A stretch of DNA of 64,000 nt from Archaeoglobaceae archaeon (GTDB taxonomy: Archaea; Halobacteriota; Archaeoglobi; Archaeoglobales; Archaeoglobaceae). Numbering within the stretch: the stretch's first letter is position 1; each line of letters begins with the position of its first letter. The DNA is taken from contig JAVYOO010000004.1 in the NCBI GenBank assembly GCA_038734275.1, positions 1-64,000 on the forward strand, written 5' to 3'. The notes under the pieces were generated by a model. It did no database searches and was not told the origin of the DNA. It saw only the letters and a list, made by a program, of their open reading frames with translations. The position numbers and the translations under genes were made by a program. Below are positions 16,226 through 24,358 of this stretch, in pieces.

Positions 16226-17338
16226 GTGGATGTTGTAGTCGCTGGTGTTGGAATAGCCGGGGCGTTCGCGCTTAGAAGGATTTCGAAGAACATCGATGCA
16301 GTTGGGATCGATAAAAGAGAAAGACTTGGATTTCCAGTAAAATGCGGAGAGATAATTCCGACAAGGAAAGAAATGGAGTCTTTACTTCCAGATCTATATG
16401 ATTACTCTTTGTTTGATATACCGCGCAGGTTTGAGAGCAACAGAACAAAGAGAGTGTGTTTTAACATGGATAGAAAGGAATTATGGATTGATTTTGAGTT
16501 TCATGTGGTAAGAAGAGACGAAATGATCCAGAGAATTGCAAAAGAATCTGACCATCGATTGGAATTGAAAACAGTTATTAGGGGCTTTAAAGATGGCAAA
16601 TTAATAACGAACAAAGGTGAATACGAAGCGAGAGTTATTATTGCAAGTGATGGTGCCAACTCGAGAATTGCGAAGGACATGGGCCTGTGGAATTACGAAG
16701 TCTCGTCCACAAAGCAGTATCTCATGAGAAATGTGGATTGCGAAGAAGATACTGTTTACATGTTTATTGGTCGAGACATCGCTCCGGGAGCCTATGCGTG
16801 GATTATTCCAAAGGGAAATGGCTATGCAAATGTTGGTGTTGGCTTTAGAAGAGAATTCTCTAATGAAAATGTTCATAAGGTTTTGGAGAGATTTGTAAGA
16901 GAATATCCTTATTCGAGTCGTTTTTTAAAAAAGGCTGAAGTTGTAAGCAAAATCGGAGCAGTAGTTCCAGTAGATAAGCCATTTAAAAAGGCCGTTTACG
17001 GGAACGTTATTTTTGCAGGCGATTCTGCAAGCATGATCATTAGCCATACGGGTGGTGGAATTCCGATATCCATGATAGCGGGCGATTTGGCTGGTAAAGT
17101 CGTGAATCATTACTTTGAAGGAGGTTCGTTGGAGGAATATGACCAGCTATGGAAAAAATATCTCTGGAAGGCTTTAATGAGATCTCATCGCATCAAAAAA
17201 GCTTGGGACGTTATTGCAAAAAATGAAAGAATCTCGAGTTTGATGAATTTGGCGAACAGTAGAGATCTTGAGGAAATATTTCACTGCAGAATCCCATTGA
17301 AGCTTAGGCTTCTCTATCCATTTCTCAGGCTACTATGA
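16226..17338 (+). CDS. Geranylgeranyl reductase family FAD protein
   Basis: Flavoprotein of the family that saturates isoprenoid chains, including archaeal membrane lipids. The FAD-binding Rossmann start VVVAGVGIAGAFALRRI is complete, followed by KCGEIIPTR (the family's conserved C-G-E segment), ASDGANSRIAKDMG, and the second FAD motif VIFAGDSASMIISHTGGGIP. It uses a GTG start. Its stop overlaps the start of the next gene (ATGA). Archaea encode several paralogues, so lipid, quinone or dolichol substrate remains open. Confidence 0.9.
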   Translation: MDVVVAGVGIAGAFALRRISKNIDAVGIDKRERLGFPVKCGEIIPTRKEMESLLPDLYDYSLFDIPRRFESNRTKRVCFNMDRKELWIDFEFHVVRRDEMIQRIAKESDHRLELKTVIRGFKDGKLITNKGEYEARVIIASDGANSRIAKDMGLWNYEVSSTKQYLMRNVDCEEDTVYMFIGRDIAPGAYAWIIPKGNGYANVGVGFRREFSNENVHKVLERFVREYPYSSRFLKKAEVVSKIGAVVPVDKPFKKAVYGNVIFAGDSASMIISHTGGGIPISMIAGDLAGKVVNHYFEGGSLEEYDQLWKKYLWKALMRSHRIKKAWDVIAKNERISSLMNLANSRDLEEIFHCRIPLKLRLLYPFLRLL

Positions 17339-18018
17339 AGCTGATTTTCGTGATGGACATAATGAACGGAGTTGTGGTTCTGGCTGAAAGGGGAGAAAGG
17401 AAGAAATATAGGCCTGTAGCTGAGAGTAGCCATCTTGTTAAAAGTAGCGATCCAATCGAAGTTCTGTCAGAAATTAGGCCCAAATTTTTATACGTTGCTG
17501 ATTTGGACAGAATTCAACGAGTTGGGGACAACATGGGAATTCTTAAAGCTCTCTCGAGCGGAGTTGAAGAGATAATGGCAGATTGTGGATTTCGGAATGT
17601 CGGAGAGCTTAAAGATCTTAACTTTATTCCCGTTCTTGGAACGGAGACCTTTGACATCACAGAAATTGGTAAAGTTGGCAAGGATTGCTATGTTAGTTTT
17701 GATTTTCTCGAAGAGAAGTTTCTTGACGCTTCGGGAAGATTTAAAGATTTCAGAGTAGCTCTTGAGTTTCTGAACTCTTATTCAATTCGCGGAATAATCG
17801 TTTTGAACATAAAGCGGGTTGGTTCGGGTAGCCCAGATTTCAGGCTTCTTTCTGAAGTGCTTGAAATTTCAGATAATCCTGTATATTTGGGTGGGGGAGT
17901 GAGTGGGCTGAAAGATCTTGAAAAACTGAAGGAGATGGGTTGCGAAGGAACCCTCGTTTCTACTGGAGTTCACAAAAAAAGAATACCGCTGGAATTAATA
18001 CGTAAAGGATTTATATAA
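17335..18018 (+). CDS. HisA/HisF-related TIM-barrel protein (TIGR00734 type)
   Basis: 227 residues of TIM barrel related to HisA (ProFAR isomerase). HisA-like features are FVMDIMNGVVV at the start, YVADLDRIQRVGDN, and the phosphate-binding YLGGGVSGLKDLEKL. It diverges from true HisA and matches the archaeal hisA/hisF-related group of unknown role found in methanogens and Archaeoglobales. It is co-translated with the upstream geranylgeranyl reductase-like gene (4-nt overlap). Histidine biosynthesis is not assumed, since hisH lies 33 kb away. Confidence 0.85.
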   Translation: MKLIFVMDIMNGVVVLAERGERKKYRPVAESSHLVKSSDPIEVLSEIRPKFLYVADLDRIQRVGDNMGILKALSSGVEEIMADCGFRNVGELKDLNFIPVLGTETFDITEIGKVGKDCYVSFDFLEEKFLDASGRFKDFRVALEFLNSYSIRGIIVLNIKRVGSGSPDFRLLSEVLEISDNPVYLGGGVSGLKDLEKLKEMGCEGTLVSTGVHKKRIPLELIRKGFI

Positions 18019-18403
18019 AATCCATACATTTTATTTTGTTCGCAGCGATTTTCTCTATCCTGGATAAACCTCTCATTTCAATTTTTTCAGCCTTAACCTC
18101 AAAAATTTTGCAATTCTCCCCTATTTTTACAACCTTTGCGTCAATTTTCTCGCCTGTGCAGGAATTTAGGAGAATAACTTCCTCTGCATGGATTGATCTA
18201 AAAGAGGAGAATGCACCAAGAATTATACGCTCACAAACGATATCTCTCAAAGAACAGCCTTTTCCAGTAATAACCTCCTTTGCAAATAAATCTGCAGTCT
18301 CACATCCGATGCCAAGAGTTACACAACCTTCAAATTTCAAATTCTTTTTTATTTTCGAAAAGTTTTCCAGCACCACTATACCCTTTTCTCTATCAACTTT
18401 CAT
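18011..18403 (-). CDS. Beta-solenoid-like protein, unknown
   Basis: 130 residues made of short repeating strands, each of the form hydrophobic-x-hydrophobic with conserved turns: AKEVITGKGCSL, CERIILGAFSSF, AEEVILLNSCTG, AKVVKIGENCKI, AEKIEMRGLSRI, ANKIKCMDFI. The roughly 20-residue period suggests a right-handed beta-helix of the bactofilin/polymer-forming kind. Last gene of a three-gene minus-strand run (4-nt overlap with the PUA protein). Seven cysteines in so short a chain is notable for an intracellular protein. Function unknown. Confidence 0.6.
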   Translation of the reverse strand: MKVDREKGIVVLENFSKIKKNLKFEGCVTLGIGCETADLFAKEVITGKGCSLRDIVCERIILGAFSSFRSIHAEEVILLNSCTGEKIDAKVVKIGENCKIFEVKAEKIEMRGLSRIEKIAANKIKCMDFI

Positions 18404-18858
18404 TCTAATCCCTGTCTCGTTTTGACCGCAACCCCTTTCTTTAGTTCAAGCATCTCAAATGCTGAAAGCAGAGCTTTGCCGGTGGCGAGCAAGTCGTCTC
18501 TTTCGTTCACAATCAGCACTTCATCATTTGCTCTGATTCTATCGTCAACCGCTACCACGTGTTTTGCAAAAACACTTTTTCCTTCTGCTATGAACTCTGA
18601 AACTTCGTTTAGAACAACAACTCTCAGTTTAGGAAATTTAAAGACTCTTTGAAGTCTCCTTGCCCCTTCTATGCTTAGAGTTAGTAGCCCCGAGTCTGCT
18701 TTTAGTGTTGCTATTCTCCTATCTCCGTCTAAAATTTGTCTTATTTTTCCATTCTTTGACAGTAAAAACCTGCAGGTGTCAGGAAAAAGGGCCAAACCTG
18801 CACCTTTACCGAATTGGTAATCAGCTATTACTCTTACAATTCTCAGATTATCTACCAT
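18400..18858 (-). CDS. PUA-domain protein (archaeosine TGT-like C-terminal region)
   Basis: 152 residues: an N-terminal domain (IADYQFGKGAGLALFPD, then GKIRQILDGDRRIATL) like the domain preceding PUA in archaeosine tRNA-guanine transglycosylase, and a C-terminal PUA domain (about 70-148) with VFAKHVVAVDDRIRANDEVLIVN and LLATGKALLS. A stand-alone RNA-binding protein of this type occurs widely in archaea. It overlaps both neighbours, pointing to co-translation with the cis-prenyltransferase-like gene. RNA target unknown. Confidence 0.85.
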   Translation of the reverse strand: MVDNLRIVRVIADYQFGKGAGLALFPDTCRFLLSKNGKIRQILDGDRRIATLKADSGLLTLSIEGARRLQRVFKFPKLRVVVLNEVSEFIAEGKSVFAKHVVAVDDRIRANDEVLIVNERDDLLATGKALLSAFEMLELKKGVAVKTRQGLE

Positions 18859-19396
18859 ACCTCCTCTCCCTCCTCTGATACTCTCTCAGGATCCTCAAAA
18901 AATCAACGTATCTCACGGTGTTCCAGTCAATGTCGGTAAAGTATAGTTCACTGTATATGCTCTGCCATAGTAAGAAGTCCGGAACTTCTGATCCTGCCTT
19001 TATTATCATGTCCGGCTGGGACTTAACTTTGAGCACTGATTCAAAAACCTTTTCATCAATTTTCTCTGGATCAATTTCACCATTAATTGCTTTTCTGGCA
19101 ATCTCTCTTATTGCGTTCACAATCTCATTTCTTCCCAGATTTTTTACTACATTGACAGTTAAATCCCCTTCACCTGTGCTATAAAAATTTTTATCATCAA
19201 TAAAATTGACTTTAACTTTCTCAAGCTTAATCGGAAATGAATTTGTGCAAACTGTAATTTCACGAATTCCAAACTTTCTACACCATTCCAGAAACTTCTT
19301 GAAGTTTTCATTAACTTCCGAGCAGATTATCATTAAATGCTTTGGAGTTTTCTTAATCTTTCTCTCAAGCATCAGCTGATAGATTCGTAGAAGCAC
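18848..19396 (-). CDS. Degenerate cis-prenyltransferase (UppS-like) without active-site motif
   Basis: The C-terminal part matches undecaprenyl diphosphate synthase closely: QPDMIIKAGSEVPDFLLWQSIYSELYFTDIDW, then YQRRERRYG (shown here as separate motifs QPDMIIKAG, FLLWQSIYSELYFTD, YQRRERRYG). The catalytic N-terminal motif HxxIIMDGNRRWA is replaced by PKHLMIICSEVNENF, with no Asp-Gly-Asn, and the Arg-Leu-Ser of the substrate clamp is absent. At 182 residues it is 50-70 shorter than active enzymes. It resembles the non-catalytic NgBR/Nus1-type subunit of heteromeric cis-prenyltransferases, which also keeps the C-terminal RxG. A paired catalytic subunit should be encoded elsewhere. Confidence 0.85.
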   Translation of the reverse strand: MLLRIYQLMLERKIKKTPKHLMIICSEVNENFKKFLEWCRKFGIREITVCTNSFPIKLEKVKVNFIDDKNFYSTGEGDLTVNVVKNLGRNEIVNAIREIARKAINGEIDPEKIDEKVFESVLKVKSQPDMIIKAGSEVPDFLLWQSIYSELYFTDIDWNTVRYVDFLRILREYQRRERRYGR

Positions 19397-19433
19397 GTGA
19401 AAATTTAAATGTCCGAATACTTAATTCTTTTCA

Positions 19434-20612
19434 ATGCTTCCCGTAATGATTACTGCAGTCATAGCATTGGTCGGTATTTTGCCCCATCAGATCTCAGATC
19501 CGAGATTAGTCTTTGCAGTAATGTTTATTGTTACTGCGATTTACGCGAAAGATACGCATAACAAATATTTTCGCTATCTCCTTACCGCCACACTATTATC
19601 GGGACTTGCATGTTTTATGGAAAAAGGAATAATCTATGCGTCAATGTTCGTCTCGTCTTTTTACGAGTTCCGAAAAAGTTCTTTGTTGAGCATCCCCATC
19701 TATACAATTGCCGGAACCGGGTTTTTTTATACATACAATATGCTAAACAATCTTGAGCTTTCCATCTCAAACATACTTTTCATAGCACTCGCGGGTGGCC
19801 TATCAGGAGCTCTGATGGAGAGTATAGATACCCGAACAGATAAGAGAGTTCTGACTTTGCTATCTTTAGCTACAGTTTTTGCAATCTTTAGGATCTATAT
19901 TCCTTCTGCTTCGCTTGAGGAACTTGCCATTGCCTTCGTGGTATCTTTTATACTCAGCTTAATGGCTCTTAAAGCAGGGGTAGCAGACGAAAGCGGGTTG
20001 ATGAGTGCAACTCTTGTTGGGACGATAACGATTCTTTTCACCGATTTGAGATTTTTCGCAGTTCTTCTCTCCTTTTATTTGTTCGGTTCCGCGATTACAA
20101 AGTATAAGTATTCATTAAAATTAAACTTGGGTATAGCGGAACCTTCGGGAGGAGCGAGGGGTTTTTCTAATGTTTTTGGAAATAGCTTGGCCCCACTATT
20201 TTTTACCATGAATTACGGTGTTTTAGGGGATAATTTTTTTGCCCTAGCATTCATAGCTTCCGTAGCGACCGCTCTCGGGGATACAATGGCAAGTGAAGTT
20301 GGTAAAACCGCAAAGAATGTCTATCTAATCACAAATTTTAAAAAAGTTAAACCAGGGACTAATGGCGGAATTTCTGTAATTGGTGAGATAGCCGCTTTGG
20401 CTGGATGTCTTTTGGTATCTATTCTTGCTCATTTTCTTGGAATTCTTTCGATTGAGCATTTTTTACCCGTCATCATTTCGGCATTCATTGCGATTCATAT
20501 AGATAGCCTTTTGGGTGCAACTCTTGAAGTAAAGGGTTATCTGAACAACTCTGAAGTGAACTTTCTTGCAACCCTTTTTGGTGGAATCATTTGTATTTTC
20601 TTATCGCTATGA
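19434..20612 (+). CDS. DUF92 / VTE6-like membrane protein (phytyl-phosphate kinase-like)
   Basis: 392-residue integral membrane protein with about ten transmembrane segments. The C-terminal half carries the DUF92 signature: GVADESGLMSATLVG, EPSGGARGFSNVFGN, ALGDTMASEVG, KPGTNGGIS. Plant VTE6 of this family is a phytyl-phosphate kinase, so a prenyl-phosphate (CTP-dependent) kinase role is plausible. It is divergent, by 38 bp, from the cis-prenyltransferase-like gene, which also acts on isoprenoids. The N-terminal half (1-170) is less conserved. Its 3' end overlaps the opposite-strand protease gene by 26 bp. Confidence 0.85.
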   Translation: MLPVMITAVIALVGILPHQISDPRLVFAVMFIVTAIYAKDTHNKYFRYLLTATLLSGLACFMEKGIIYASMFVSSFYEFRKSSLLSIPIYTIAGTGFFYTYNMLNNLELSISNILFIALAGGLSGALMESIDTRTDKRVLTLLSLATVFAIFRIYIPSASLEELAIAFVVSFILSLMALKAGVADESGLMSATLVGTITILFTDLRFFAVLLSFYLFGSAITKYKYSLKLNLGIAEPSGGARGFSNVFGNSLAPLFFTMNYGVLGDNFFALAFIASVATALGDTMASEVGKTAKNVYLITNFKKVKPGTNGGISVIGEIAALAGCLLVSILAHFLGILSIEHFLPVIISAFIAIHIDSLLGATLEVKGYLNNSEVNFLATLFGGIICIFLSL

Positions 20613-22350
20613 TTGCGGCTAAAGCGCCTATAGCCGATACAACTTCAAAACCGGGGGTTTTTAGCATTTCTCTTATCGCCGATTTTTGGTGAGTTACCGG
20701 GGTTTCTGTGAATTTTGCGTGAATTAGCTCTTTTTCCTCGCTTGTTTCGGCCATTATTGTTATGAACTTTGCTATTCTTTCTGCAAGTGAGTAATACATA
20801 AGCTTTAGGTATGGATTCTCTGCCGTTTCTGCAAATTCAAAATAAGCTGCGGGAAGAACGGGATGGCTTACTTCTTCTGATTCAGACAGGGCCACTTTTG
20901 CGTTCTCTCTTTTTTCGTTTATCTTCATCGAAATATTTCCATAGCTTGCCTCTATGGATAAGCTTGCCTCTGTTATTGCATCTAAGGCTAAAAAAACTGC
21001 TCCTGCAAACTGGTCATCTCTGTAAAGTTTTTTTGAAATTTCAATTGCCTCGTATGCATTTTCGAGCAATTCAGAATATGCATTAAGCGAAGATGCATAT
21101 ACTATGACTGAATTTGCCTGATTTATGTAGAATTCAGCTCTCTTTTTTATTTCTGTAGTATTTAAAAGGTAGTCCTCCTTGAGCATTGGCAAAATGGAGA
21201 GCCATACCTTTGCGCTGTTCAACCTTTCTTTTGCATAGGCAAGGTTCTGGAGCGCTTCGCTATAGCTTTTCGAACTAATAGCTGACTCGAGAGATTTTTC
21301 AGCTTCTGCCACTCTTTCCTGCGCTGCAGCAATTATTTGAATGGAATTTATTCCTGTAGGTTCCTTTTTCAGATATTCTCTAAGATTTGCTATCTCTGCT
21401 TTTATTTTCTCGACTTCTTCATCGAACTGCTGTGCGGTCAAAAGCGTTTTCTTATACATTTCGTATCTCATTAAGATTTTAGCATTGAAAAGTTTGCTTG
21501 TAGCGCTGTAGTAGTTTCCAGCCATATAATCACTCTCTGCCTTGTTCAGAATGTTTTGCGCTTCTGGTGTTGTGTATTTGTTTAATTCTTCTACACTTGC
21601 TTTCATGTTGTCTGCAAGTATTTTCAGAATCTCTGAATACTCTGAAATTCTAAAGCTCGTCTCCTTTCTTTTTATCTCATATCCTGTAAAATATTTCAGG
21701 GCGTCGTTGATCGTTGCAACCTCGTAAACGTTTACACCAAGTTGTTTGCCGTATTCAACGAGATCGACTTCTCTGTAGGTTGTGGTGATAATATTTATCA
21801 TTCCGACCTTTCTTACGACCTTTTCTTGGACTGTAACGATTTTCTGCCCATGGGGGATTAGAAAAATCTTGCCATTACTTTTTGCAACCGCTTCAAGTTT
21901 ATACTTTAAACCACCCACCGGGCCGATAAACCCGTCAGGGTAGATCATTCCACTCATGTAGACGTCTTCCGCTATGCTTAGATTTTTAAGCGCAGAAATT
22001 GTGGCAATTGTCATTACTGCTCCAGCCGAAGGGCCACCGACTATCGGTGCGTCAGCTTCTATAATATAAAAGAAGTCGTATTTTGTGAAATCAATCCCTA
22101 AGAGGTCACATGCAGTTAGAGCTGAAAGCTGAGCACTTCCCTGCATGTCGATTTCGGTGAAGGGTGTTGTGGAAACAAAAACCCTACCGCTTCCAGAATT
22201 GATAAGAACCGTTATATTAATTACTACACCTTCAGGTTCCTCTCCACTGGTTACAGCCACAGCTTTGATCGTTTTCTGGATGTCAAAAGCTAAGATTGGC
22301 TGAATCAGAAGAGAAAAAGCCAATAGCAAAAGTATTGGCATCAGACGCAT
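20587..22350 (-). CDS. Secreted/membrane-anchored Lon-like serine protease (S16, COG1750)
   Basis: Signal peptide MRLMPILLLLAFSLLIQPILA, then a Lon-type proteolytic domain with Ser in GGPSAGAVMT (about 108) and Lys in GGLKYKLEA (about 149), the S16 catalytic dyad. There is no AAA+ ATPase domain. A long helical region (about 230-560) follows, and the chain ends in a hydrophobic C-terminal anchor (VVSAIGALAAIIAI) with a positive tail. It should act outside the membrane without ATP. 587 residues fits the archaeal COG1750 family. Substrates unknown. Confidence 0.9.
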   Translation of the reverse strand: MRLMPILLLLAFSLLIQPILAFDIQKTIKAVAVTSGEEPEGVVINITVLINSGSGRVFVSTTPFTEIDMQGSAQLSALTACDLLGIDFTKYDFFYIIEADAPIVGGPSAGAVMTIATISALKNLSIAEDVYMSGMIYPDGFIGPVGGLKYKLEAVAKSNGKIFLIPHGQKIVTVQEKVVRKVGMINIITTTYREVDLVEYGKQLGVNVYEVATINDALKYFTGYEIKRKETSFRISEYSEILKILADNMKASVEELNKYTTPEAQNILNKAESDYMAGNYYSATSKLFNAKILMRYEMYKKTLLTAQQFDEEVEKIKAEIANLREYLKKEPTGINSIQIIAAAQERVAEAEKSLESAISSKSYSEALQNLAYAKERLNSAKVWLSILPMLKEDYLLNTTEIKKRAEFYINQANSVIVYASSLNAYSELLENAYEAIEISKKLYRDDQFAGAVFLALDAITEASLSIEASYGNISMKINEKRENAKVALSESEEVSHPVLPAAYFEFAETAENPYLKLMYYSLAERIAKFITIMAETSEEKELIHAKFTETPVTHQKSAIREMLKTPGFEVVSAIGALAAIIAIRKYK

Positions 22351-22450
22351 ATTATGGATGGCTCCGGAAAAGATATAAATTTTGTGGAGTGATGAATCAT
22401 CAACTCGAACTTACATGAACTTTTCTCAATTTTTAAGTTAACACGAAAAA

Positions 22451-22460
22451 GATTTAAATC
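22451..22460 (+). promoter_or_regulatory. TATA box of tRNA-Lys / rpo operon region
   Basis: GATTTAAATC is centred about 25 bp before the tRNA 5' end, the usual archaeal TATA position. It may also supply part of the transcription entering rpoH, since only 18 nt separate the tRNA from that gene and no second clear TATA fits between them. Confidence 0.6.
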
Positions 22461-22479
22461 CTCAGCACAACGAGCTTAA

Positions 22480-22553
22480 GGGCTCGTAGCTCAGCCAGGT
22501 AGAGCGACGGGCTTTTAACCCGTCGGTCGCGGGTTCAAATCCCGTCGAGCCCG
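22480..22553 (+). tRNA. tRNA-Lys(UUU)
   Basis: Acceptor GGGCTCG pairs with CGAGCCC, D-arm TAGCTCAGCCAGGTAGAGC, anticodon stem ACGGG/CCCGT around loop CTTTTAA (anticodon TTT), T-arm GCGGGTTCAAATCCCGT. The discriminator is G and CCA is not encoded. It lies directly upstream of the RNA polymerase operon. Confidence 0.96.
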
Positions 22554-22571
22554 CATAATTTCGGGGGGAGT

Positions 22572-22805
22572 ATGAAGGTGAGTTTGCAGGATCACGTGCT
22601 CGTGCCGAAGCACGAAATTTTAGAGGAGAGCGAAGCTGAGGAATTGCTTAAGTTACTTGGAGTAAGTAAAGAGCAGTTGCCAAAAATCAAAGCTACAGAC
22701 CCAATTGTTAAAGAAATCGGTGCAAAACCGGGTGATATAATAAAGATAACCCGAAAAAGCCACACAGCAGGTTTTAGTATATTTTACAGGCTGGTGATTG
22801 AGTAA
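22572..22805 (+). CDS. rpoH: RNA polymerase subunit H
   Basis: Small RNA polymerase subunit, the archaeal Rpb5 C-terminal homologue that contacts downstream DNA. 77 residues with DHVLVPKHEIL at the start and KATDPIVKEIGAKPGDIIKITRKS-type sequence near the end. First gene of the polymerase operon, preceded by GGGGGGAG. It precedes rpoB'' with a very short gap. Confidence 0.96.
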   Translation: MKVSLQDHVLVPKHEILEESEAEELLKLLGVSKEQLPKIKATDPIVKEIGAKPGDIIKITRKSHTAGFSIFYRLVIE

Positions 22806-22815
22806 AGGTGGTTGT

Positions 22816-24357
22816 ATGCTCAATACTCGCGTTCTTGCAAGAGCCTATTTCACGCCTGAAAGACTCGTGAAGCATCAAATCGACTCTTTTAACCGATTCA
22901 TTGACGAGGGATTGCAGAAAGTGATTGATGAGCAGAAAATAATTGAACTCGAAGCAAAAGACACATACATAGAGCTCGGCAGAATTAAAGTGGGAACTCC
23001 AATTGTCAAAGAAGCAGAGGGTCTGAAAGTTCCATTACTTCCAAGTCACGCACGGCTCAGGAACCTAAACTATGCCGCTCCAATTTGGCTTGAAGCAACT
23101 GTATACGATGGTGGAAGACCTTTGGAGACCGAATGGGTTGAGATTGGAATGCTCCCGGTGATGGTAAAATCCAAGATCTGTAATCTAAGTCCTGAAAGAA
23201 TCGATTCAGTTCTTGAAGCAGTTTTAAAGAGAAACGTTCAATCTTTGAGTTACGAGGAGAAACTTTATCTCGCCGGGGAAGATCCACTGGATCCAGGGGG
23301 GTATTTTATAATCAATGGCACTGAAAGAGCGATTGTAACTCTCGAGGATCTTGCACCAAACAAGGTGCTCCTCGAGAGAGAAGAAAAATACGGGGAAATG
23401 GTAGAAGTAGCGAAGTGTTTCAGTCAGCGGGCAGGTTACAGGGCGTTGATTGTTGTTGAGAGGGGTAAAAACAACGTTCTTGAAGTTACATTCCCACAGC
23501 TGCCAAAGCCCGTAAAGTTCGTCATTTTAATGCGTGCTCTTGGGGTTGAGAGTGACCAGGAGATTGTGGAGATGGTAAGCACGAACCCGGAGATCATGAA
23601 ATACATGCTCCAGAATATAGAGGACAACGAAGTATCTGAAGTTGAAACACAAGAAGATGCAATAGAGTATCTCGGAAGAAGGGTTGCTCCGGGGCAGAGT
23701 AGGGAATATAGAATGCAGAGAGCTGAACAGGTTCTTGATCAGTATTTCTTGCCTCATCTTGGCATTGACAAAGAAGCCAGAAGAGCTAAAGCATTTTTCC
23801 TTGCAAGAATGGCCGAATTGATCTTTGAACTTCATCTTGGACTCAGAAGAGAAGACGACAAGGATCACTACGGAAACAAAAGACTAAGACTTGCTGGAGA
23901 TCTGATGGAGGAGATCTTCAGAGTTGCATTTCTTAGACTTATAAAAGACGTTAAATATCAGCTTGATAGAGCGAAACAACGTGGAAGAAGCATGAAGATG
24001 TCGACTGCAGTCAGAAGTGATGTGCTTACAGATAGATTGATGCACCCCATGGCGACTGGAAACTGGGTTGGCGGAAGAACGGGCATATCGCAGTTAATAG
24101 ATAGGCATAACTATATCTCGCTTATATCTCATCTTCGCAGAGTTGTGTCACCTCTTTCGAGATCTCAACCTCATTTTGAGGCAAGAGATCTTCATGCAAC
24201 GCATTGGGGAAGAATTTGTCCTTCCGAGACACCTGAAGGTCCAAATTGTGGATTGGTGAAAAACTTTGCTCAATACGCTGAGGTAAGCGTCGGAGTTGAT
24301 GAGAAGGAAATTATAAATCTTCTGCCAAAATTAGGTGTTGAAATGCTGAGGGGTTAA
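22816..24357 (+). CDS. rpoB2: RNA polymerase subunit B'' (Rpo2N)
   Basis: N-terminal half of the second-largest polymerase subunit (lobe, protrusion, fork). Conserved blocks include [37 protein letters not shown]-type fork sequence and [19 protein letters not shown] at the end. The split B''/B' is a euryarchaeal methanogen/Archaeoglobus trait. ATG 22816 follows AAGGTG by 5 nt; an upstream TTG at 22798, overlapping rpoH, is less likely. Two nt separate it from rpoB'. Confidence 0.97.
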   Translation: MLNTRVLARAYFTPERLVKHQIDSFNRFIDEGLQKVIDEQKIIELEAKDTYIELGRIKVGTPIVKEAEGLKVPLLPSHARLRNLNYAAPIWLEATVYDGGRPLETEWVEIGMLPVMVKSKICNLSPERIDSVLEAVLKRNVQSLSYEEKLYLAGEDPLDPGGYFIINGTERAIVTLEDLAPNKVLLEREEKYGEMVEVAKCFSQRAGYRALIVVERGKNNVLEVTFPQLPKPVKFVILMRALGVESDQEIVEMVSTNPEIMKYMLQNIEDNEVSEVETQEDAIEYLGRRVAPGQSREYRMQRAEQVLDQYFLPHLGIDKEARRAKAFFLARMAELIFELHLGLRREDDKDHYGNKRLRLAGDLMEEIFRVAFLRLIKDVKYQLDRAKQRGRSMKMSTAVRSDVLTDRLMHPMATGNWVGGRTGISQLIDRHNYISLISHLRRVVSPLSRSQPHFEARDLHATHWGRICPSETPEGPNCGLVKNFAQYAEVSVGVDEKEIINLLPKLGVEMLRG

Positions 24358-24358
24358 G

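Noticed and set aside
17335-18018. True HisA (histidine pathway)
   Set aside because: Sequence is HisA-related but closer to the archaeal hisA/hisF-related group, and no other his gene is nearby.
22388-22440. GTGATGA resembling a C box of a C/D guide RNA before tRNA-Lys
   Set aside because: No CTGA D box and no closing stem at the right distance.
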